From an uncultured Clostridia bacterium (GTDB taxonomy: Bacteria; Bacillota; Clostridia; TANB77; CAG-508): a stretch of 6,848 bases of DNA. A model generated the notes under the pieces. That model saw only the letters and a list, made by a program, of their open reading frames with translations, was not told the origin of the DNA and made no database searches. The stretch lies in assembly GCA_934154515.1 (NCBI GenBank), contig CAKPGD010000062.1, positions 1 to 6,848 of the forward strand. The letters are read 5' to 3'. The position numbers and the translations under genes were made by a program. Below are positions 3,293 to 6,848 of this stretch, in pieces; position 1 is the first letter of the stretch; each line of letters starts with the position of its first letter.

Positions 3293-5761
3293 ATGAATGT
3301 AAACTATTTAAAATTAGAATATAATAAAATATTAGAGCTTCTTGAAAAACAAGCTTCTACTTATATAGGTAAAAATCTTTGCAAAGAATTATTACCTTCT
3401 TTTAAAGTTACTAAAGTACAAAAGCTATTAGACGAAACTTCTGAAGCAGTAACTTTAATTTATCGTAAAGGGAATCTTCCTATTGGCGAAATCCCTAAGA
3501 TAGAGCTTAGCATTAAAAATCTAGAAAGTTCTAATTCTTTAAACGCTAAAAATTTACTTGATGTTGCTAGAATATTAAAATTATCTAGGGAACTAAAGGA
3601 ATACTTCTATTTAGATGAGGAATTTGATTTATCTAAATTTCCTATTTTAGATACTTATTTTTCTTCATTATATAATAATAAAAAAGTAGAGGATTCTATT
3701 CTTTATTCTATATTAGATGAAGATGCTATTGCTGATGATGCTTCCACTGCTCTTTCTTCTCTTCGTAGAAATAGAAGAAAGTTTGAAAATGAAATTAAAG
3801 ATACTTTGAACAATATGATTCATTCTTCTACTTATTCTAAATATATTATGGAAGCTATTGTTACTATCCGTAATGATAGATATGTTATTCCTGTAAAAGA
3901 AGAATTCCGTGGAAATGTTAAAGGCTTTATACATGATGTATCTTCTAGTGGCTCTACTATTTTTGTTGAACCTATGTCAGTGTTTGAATTAAATAATAAA
4001 ATTAGTAATCTAAAAATTGAAGAATCTATTGAAATAGAAAAAATATTAGAAAAATTGTCTGCACTTCTTTTCCCTATTACTAACGAACTTGATAATAATA
4101 TTAGATTAATTGGAATGCTAGACTTTATCTTTGCCAAGGCAAAACTTTCTATTTCTATGAATGCTAATCTTCCTAATATTAATGAAGATAAATTTATTTA
4201 TTTAGAAAAGGCTCGTCATCCTTTAATTGATAAAAACGTGGTTGTTCCTATTGATATTGAAATAGGTAAAAAATATAATTCTTTAATTATTACAGGGCCT
4301 AATACTGGTGGTAAAACTGTGAGCTTAAAAACTACTGGTCTTCTTACTTTAATGGCTTGTAGTGGTCTTCACATTCCTGCAAGTGAAAACAGCAGTATTT
4401 ATGTTTTTGACAATATTTTCGCTGATATTGGAGATGAACAGAGTATTCAAGAGTCTTTAAGTACTTTTTCTGCACATATGCTTAATACTACTAACATTAT
4501 TAACAAAGTTACTTCTAATTCTCTTGTTTTACTTGATGAATTAGGCTCTGGAACAGACCCTATTGAAGGGGCTAGCCTTGCTACCGCTATTTTAGAATAT
4601 TTAAATAAAACTGGTTGCTTAACTATTGCAACTACTCATTATCATGAAATTAAAGAATACGCTTTAGTTACAGAAGGATTCGAGAATGCAAGTTCTGAAT
4701 TTGATATTGAAAATTTAAAGCCAACTTATAAACTTTTAATTGGTATTCCTGGTAAAAGTAATGCATTTGCAATTAGCAGTAAATTAGGTCTTCCACAGGA
4801 GATTCTTGATAATGCTAAAACATTTTTAAAGGAAGATAATATTAATATAGAAGAGCTTTTAAAAAATATATATGATGATAAATTAGAAATTGAAAAGCAA
4901 AAAGAAGAAACTTCTAAAAATTTAACTCAAGCAGAATCTTTAAGAAAAAAATTGGAAAATGAATTAAATTTAAAAAAGGATATTGACTTTAAAGCTATTG
5001 AAAAAGCAAAACAAGAAGCTCAAAATATAATTCTTACTGCTAAAGAAGAAGCTAATTCTTCTATTAAAGATATTGAAGAAATTGCTGAGAAGTGGAAAGT
5101 TTTGGACGAGTATAACATAGATACATTATCAGATAGTGAACTTGGAGGTATTATACGAGAACTAAGAAATACTTCTATGAAGAAAGTTAATAATTCTAGA
5201 AATGAATTAAACACTTCTTTAAATAAATTGTATAAAAGCAATTTAGATAACACCAAAGGTTCTGGTAATTCTAGTTTTCCACAGTTCAATAAAGAAATGT
5301 TGAAAACCGGCTTGAGAGTAAGACTTAATAATTTCAATGACATTGCAACTATAACTTCTTTATCTGGTAAAAAAGATAAAATTCAAGTTCAAATTGGTAG
5401 TGCTAAGATGAACGTAAATATTAGTGATATTATTGAAATAGTTTCAGAAAATAAGGCTAATAAAGTTTTAAACAGTAGTATTTCAAAGCGAAATAATTCT
5501 TCTTTTAAATCTAAAACTGTTAGTACAGAAATCAATGTTATCGGACAAAATGTTGAAGAAGCTTGTTTTGTTATTGATAAATATTTAGATGACTGTGAAC
5601 TTTCTAAACTTCAAACAGTTAGAATTGTTCATGGAAAAGGTACTGGCAAACTTCGTGAAGGAATTCATTCTTTTTTAAGAAAAAATCCTCATGTTAAAAG
5701 TTTTAGGCTTGGTACTTTTGGTGAAGGTGAAATGGGCGTTACTGTTGTTGAATTAAAATAG
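3293..5761 (+). CDS. mutS2: Endonuclease MutS2 / ribosome-collision ATPase with Smr domain
   Basis: MutS2 is a MutS paralogue without the mismatch-recognition domain; in Bacillus subtilis it recognises collided ribosomes and splits them, and in other bacteria it is reported to suppress recombination. The 822 residues, slightly longer than B. subtilis (about 785), show a MutS core and clamp (about 1-300), Walker A GPNTGGKT at 335-342, Walker B VLLDELGSGTDP with Asp415-Glu416, a charged coiled coil (about 515-601), a KOW-like beta segment (about 670-715) and a C-terminal Smr domain with HGKGTGKLR at 780. The Smr N-terminal motif, usually LDLRG or LDLHG, is INVIG at 747-751, so a key acidic residue is missing. 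Start: ATG 3293 with AAAGGA at 3278-3283 and a 9-nt spacer, not the in-frame TTG at 3275. It has its own promoter and terminator. Confidence 0.97.
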   Translation: MNVNYLKLEYNKILELLEKQASTYIGKNLCKELLPSFKVTKVQKLLDETSEAVTLIYRKGNLPIGEIPKIELSIKNLESSNSLNAKNLLDVARILKLSRELKEYFYLDEEFDLSKFPILDTYFSSLYNNKKVEDSILYSILDEDAIADDASTALSSLRRNRRKFENEIKDTLNNMIHSSTYSKYIMEAIVTIRNDRYVIPVKEEFRGNVKGFIHDVSSSGSTIFVEPMSVFELNNKISNLKIEESIEIEKILEKLSALLFPITNELDNNIRLIGMLDFIFAKAKLSISMNANLPNINEDKFIYLEKARHPLIDKNVVVPIDIEIGKKYNSLIITGPNTGGKTVSLKTTGLLTLMACSGLHIPASENSSIYVFDNIFADIGDEQSIQESLSTFSAHMLNTTNIINKVTSNSLVLLDELGSGTDPIEGASLATAILEYLNKTGCLTIATTHYHEIKEYALVTEGFENASSEFDIENLKPTYKLLIGIPGKSNAFAISSKLGLPQEILDNAKTFLKEDNINIEELLKNIYDDKLEIEKQKEETSKNLTQAESLRKKLENELNLKKDIDFKAIEKAKQEAQNIILTAKEEANSSIKDIEEIAEKWKVLDEYNIDTLSDSELGGIIRELRNTSMKKVNNSRNELNTSLNKLYKSNLDNTKGSGNSSFPQFNKEMLKTGLRVRLNNFNDIATITSLSGKKDKIQVQIGSAKMNVNISDIIEIVSENKANKVLNSSISKRNNSSFKSKTVSTEINVIGQNVEEACFVIDKYLDDCELSKLQTVRIVHGKGTGKLREGIHSFLRKNPHVKSFRLGTFGEGEMGVTVVELK

Positions 5762-5765
5762 CATA

Positions 5766-5802
5766 AAAAATCTAGCAAATATTTTAAGTTTGCTAGATTT
5801 TT
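5766..5802. terminator. Two-way terminator between mutS2 and the pilin-like gene
   Basis: A 14-bp stem (arms 5766-5779 and 5789-5802, core TCTAGCAAA/TTTGCTAGA) with a 9-nt loop, A's on one side and T's on the other. It can stop transcription of mutS2 on the plus strand and of the gene ending at 5807 on the minus strand. Confidence 0.9.
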
Positions 5803-5806
5803 ATTG

Positions 5807-6643
5807 TTATTTTAAAGTTACTGATGCACCATTGAATGTTCTTGTCCAACTAAATGATTTATTGTGTGATTCATAATAAGAAGCATTTGTTTTTAATATG
5901 CCTGTTGTAGCATTGCTTATATCTATTGTTCCACTTTCACTTGTATAGTCAACTCCATCTATTGTAAAAGTTCCACTATTTACAACTGCTGTAGAATATC
6001 CTGCAAGTGGTATAGTTGCATTTACTGCTGCTTTTCCTGAAGTTACAGCTCCTGCTCCAAATTCTACATCTCCACTAAGATTTCCATCCAATGTTATCGT
6101 AATTCCTTCTGAATTACCAATTTTTGAAATATTTCCTATTATAGTATCTATATTGTCATCTTTGGATGTTTCTACTCCTGCATTTGTTATTGCATTGGCT
6201 AATGAATTTTTTATATCTTCTATTTGTTTTTCTAGTTCTTCTATTCTTTTTTTACTTTCTGTATAGTTTCCTCCTGTTGAGCTTGTTGTTCCATTGTAAA
6301 TATCTTTTAAACTTACTTGAATATCACTATCTTTTATTTTTATTGTATCTCCATCTTCTTGTAACTCTCCATATTTTGATATGATATCTTTTATTTGTGC
6401 ATCTTCTAGTTCTTCATTTTTTGATATTGCTTCTACTTGTGCATCAAGTATATCTGTTCCTATTTTTTCTCTATATTCTGCTTCTAATTGTAGTCTTCTT
6501 GCCTCCTTGGCTTTGTTAAATATTCCATTTTGACTTAATGTTAAGCTTATTGCTACTCCCGCTAATATTATTAATACTACTATTGTTACTACTAAGCTTA
6601 TTAGTGTTATGGCTTTTTGATTTTTAATTAGTTTCTTATTCAT
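5807..6643 (-). CDS. Pilin-like surface protein with type IV pilin-type N-terminal helix
   Basis: 278 residues. After a short basic lead (MNKKLIKNQK) comes a hydrophobic helix AITLISLVVTIVVLIILAGV (11-30) followed by SQNGIFNKAKEAR, the pattern of a large family of clostridial prepilin-like proteins. The prepilin peptidase would be expected to cut before ITLIS, but the residue before the cut is Ala rather than Gly and position +5 is Ser rather than Glu. Residues 45-115 are charged and mostly helical; 129-153 look like a coiled coil (SKKRIEELEKQIEDIKNSL); the next stretch (LANAITNAGVETSKDDNIDTI split over 148-168) resembles a segment I associate with Firmicutes phage tail and surface proteins; 180-278 is Gly/Thr/Ser-rich and probably beta-structured. 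The ATG at 6643 has AAAGGAG at good spacing. No pilus assembly genes are visible nearby. It could be a minor pilin or simply a membrane-anchored surface protein; exact role unknown. Confidence 0.8.
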   Translation of the reverse strand: MNKKLIKNQKAITLISLVVTIVVLIILAGVAISLTLSQNGIFNKAKEARRLQLEAEYREKIGTDILDAQVEAISKNEELEDAQIKDIISKYGELQEDGDTIKIKDSDIQVSLKDIYNGTTSSTGGNYTESKKRIEELEKQIEDIKNSLANAITNAGVETSKDDNIDTIIGNISKIGNSEGITITLDGNLSGDVEFGAGAVTSGKAAVNATIPLAGYSTAVVNSGTFTIDGVDYTSESGTIDISNATTGILKTNASYYESHNKSFSWTRTFNGASVTLK

Positions 6644-6674
6644 TTTCTCTTTTGCTCCTTTACATTTTTATTTA

Positions 6675-6703
6675 ATTTTATAAGAAAGTTATTGTTTAGG
6701 CAA
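6675..6703 (-). promoter_or_regulatory. Possible promoter of the pilin-like gene
   Basis: On the minus strand TTGCCT (6698-6703) and TAAAAT (6675-6680) lie 17 nt apart, giving a start near 6668 and a 5' leader of about 25 nt. The -35 match is weak, and the region is so A/T-rich that chance matches are likely. Confidence 0.35.
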
Positions 6704-6748
6704 TGTTTTACCTGCTTTTTACTAATAATGTTTTTACATAATTTTATT

Positions 6749-6770
6749 TTACAATTTATCATAATTGTAA
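6749..6770. promoter_or_regulatory. Palindrome upstream of the pilin-like gene, possible operator
   Basis: TTACAATT (6749-6756) and AATTGTAA (6763-6770) form a perfect 8-bp inverted repeat around the 6-nt spacer TATCAT, about 45 bp upstream of the putative -35 box. It has the shape of a dimeric repressor or activator site. Otherwise 6662-6848 is A/T-rich with no gene that I can see. Confidence 0.3.
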
Positions 6771-6848
6771 TTTTTTTGTTTCTAAATTTTATTTTTGTAT
6801 TCTCTTTTATATATTTTTCTGTCTATTTTATATATAGTGCTGGACGGA

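Noticed and set aside
6166..6384. Plus-strand Leu/Phe-rich frame opposite the pilin-like gene
   Set aside because: Antisense shadow; low-complexity composition from T-rich sequence.
1..6848. CRISPR array, tRNA, rRNA or transposase gene
   Set aside because: No regularly spaced repeats, no tRNA-like cloverleaf and no transposase motifs were seen on either strand.

Overview
The window looks like a piece of chromosome from an AT-rich, low-GC Gram-positive bacterium, most likely a member of the Clostridia. The evidence is the S10 ribosomal protein operon with strong AGGAGG-type ribosome binding sites, a SCIFF peptide gene (a Clostridia hallmark), a MutS2 with a Smr tail, and a clostridial-style pilin-like protein. 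No genus can be named from the sequence alone.

Left part (1-2905, minus strand): the start of the S10 operon in its usual order, rpsJ (S10), rplC (L3), rplD (L4), rplW (L23), rplB (L2, cut by the window edge). It is driven by a consensus sigma-A promoter (TTGACA, 17 nt, TATAAT) at 2877-2905. A leader of about 235 nt separates promoter and rpsJ; it holds two hairpins and a possible 10-codon leader peptide with an excellent ribosome binding site. Between rplW and rplB, where genes are normally tightly packed, lie 233 non-coding bases. Inside them is a richer-in-GC 127-bp segment with near-terminal inverted repeats, flanked by a 5-bp direct repeat. Removing it in silico restores a good ribosome binding site for rplB, so it reads as a small inserted element.

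Middle (2955-3248, plus strand): a divergent, single-gene unit with its own promoter, 5' hairpin, a 50-aa SCIFF ranthipeptide precursor and a strong terminator. The radical SAM maturase usually encoded next to SCIFF is absent here. The terminator's T tract overlaps the -35 box of the next promoter, which drives mutS2 (3293-5761), a ribosome-rescue/recombination ATPase. A convergent two-way terminator (5766-5802) separates mutS2 from the last gene.

Right part (5807-6848, minus strand): a 278-aa surface or pilin-like protein with a type IV pilin-like N-terminal helix lacking the usual Gly(-1) and Glu5, followed by an AT-rich upstream region with a possible promoter and a palindrome.

The genes are mostly housekeeping (ribosome synthesis and ribosome rescue), with one secreted or signalling peptide and one surface protein. 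The less ordinary parts are the rplW-rplB insertion, the S10 leader with its mini-ORF, and the orphan SCIFF gene.
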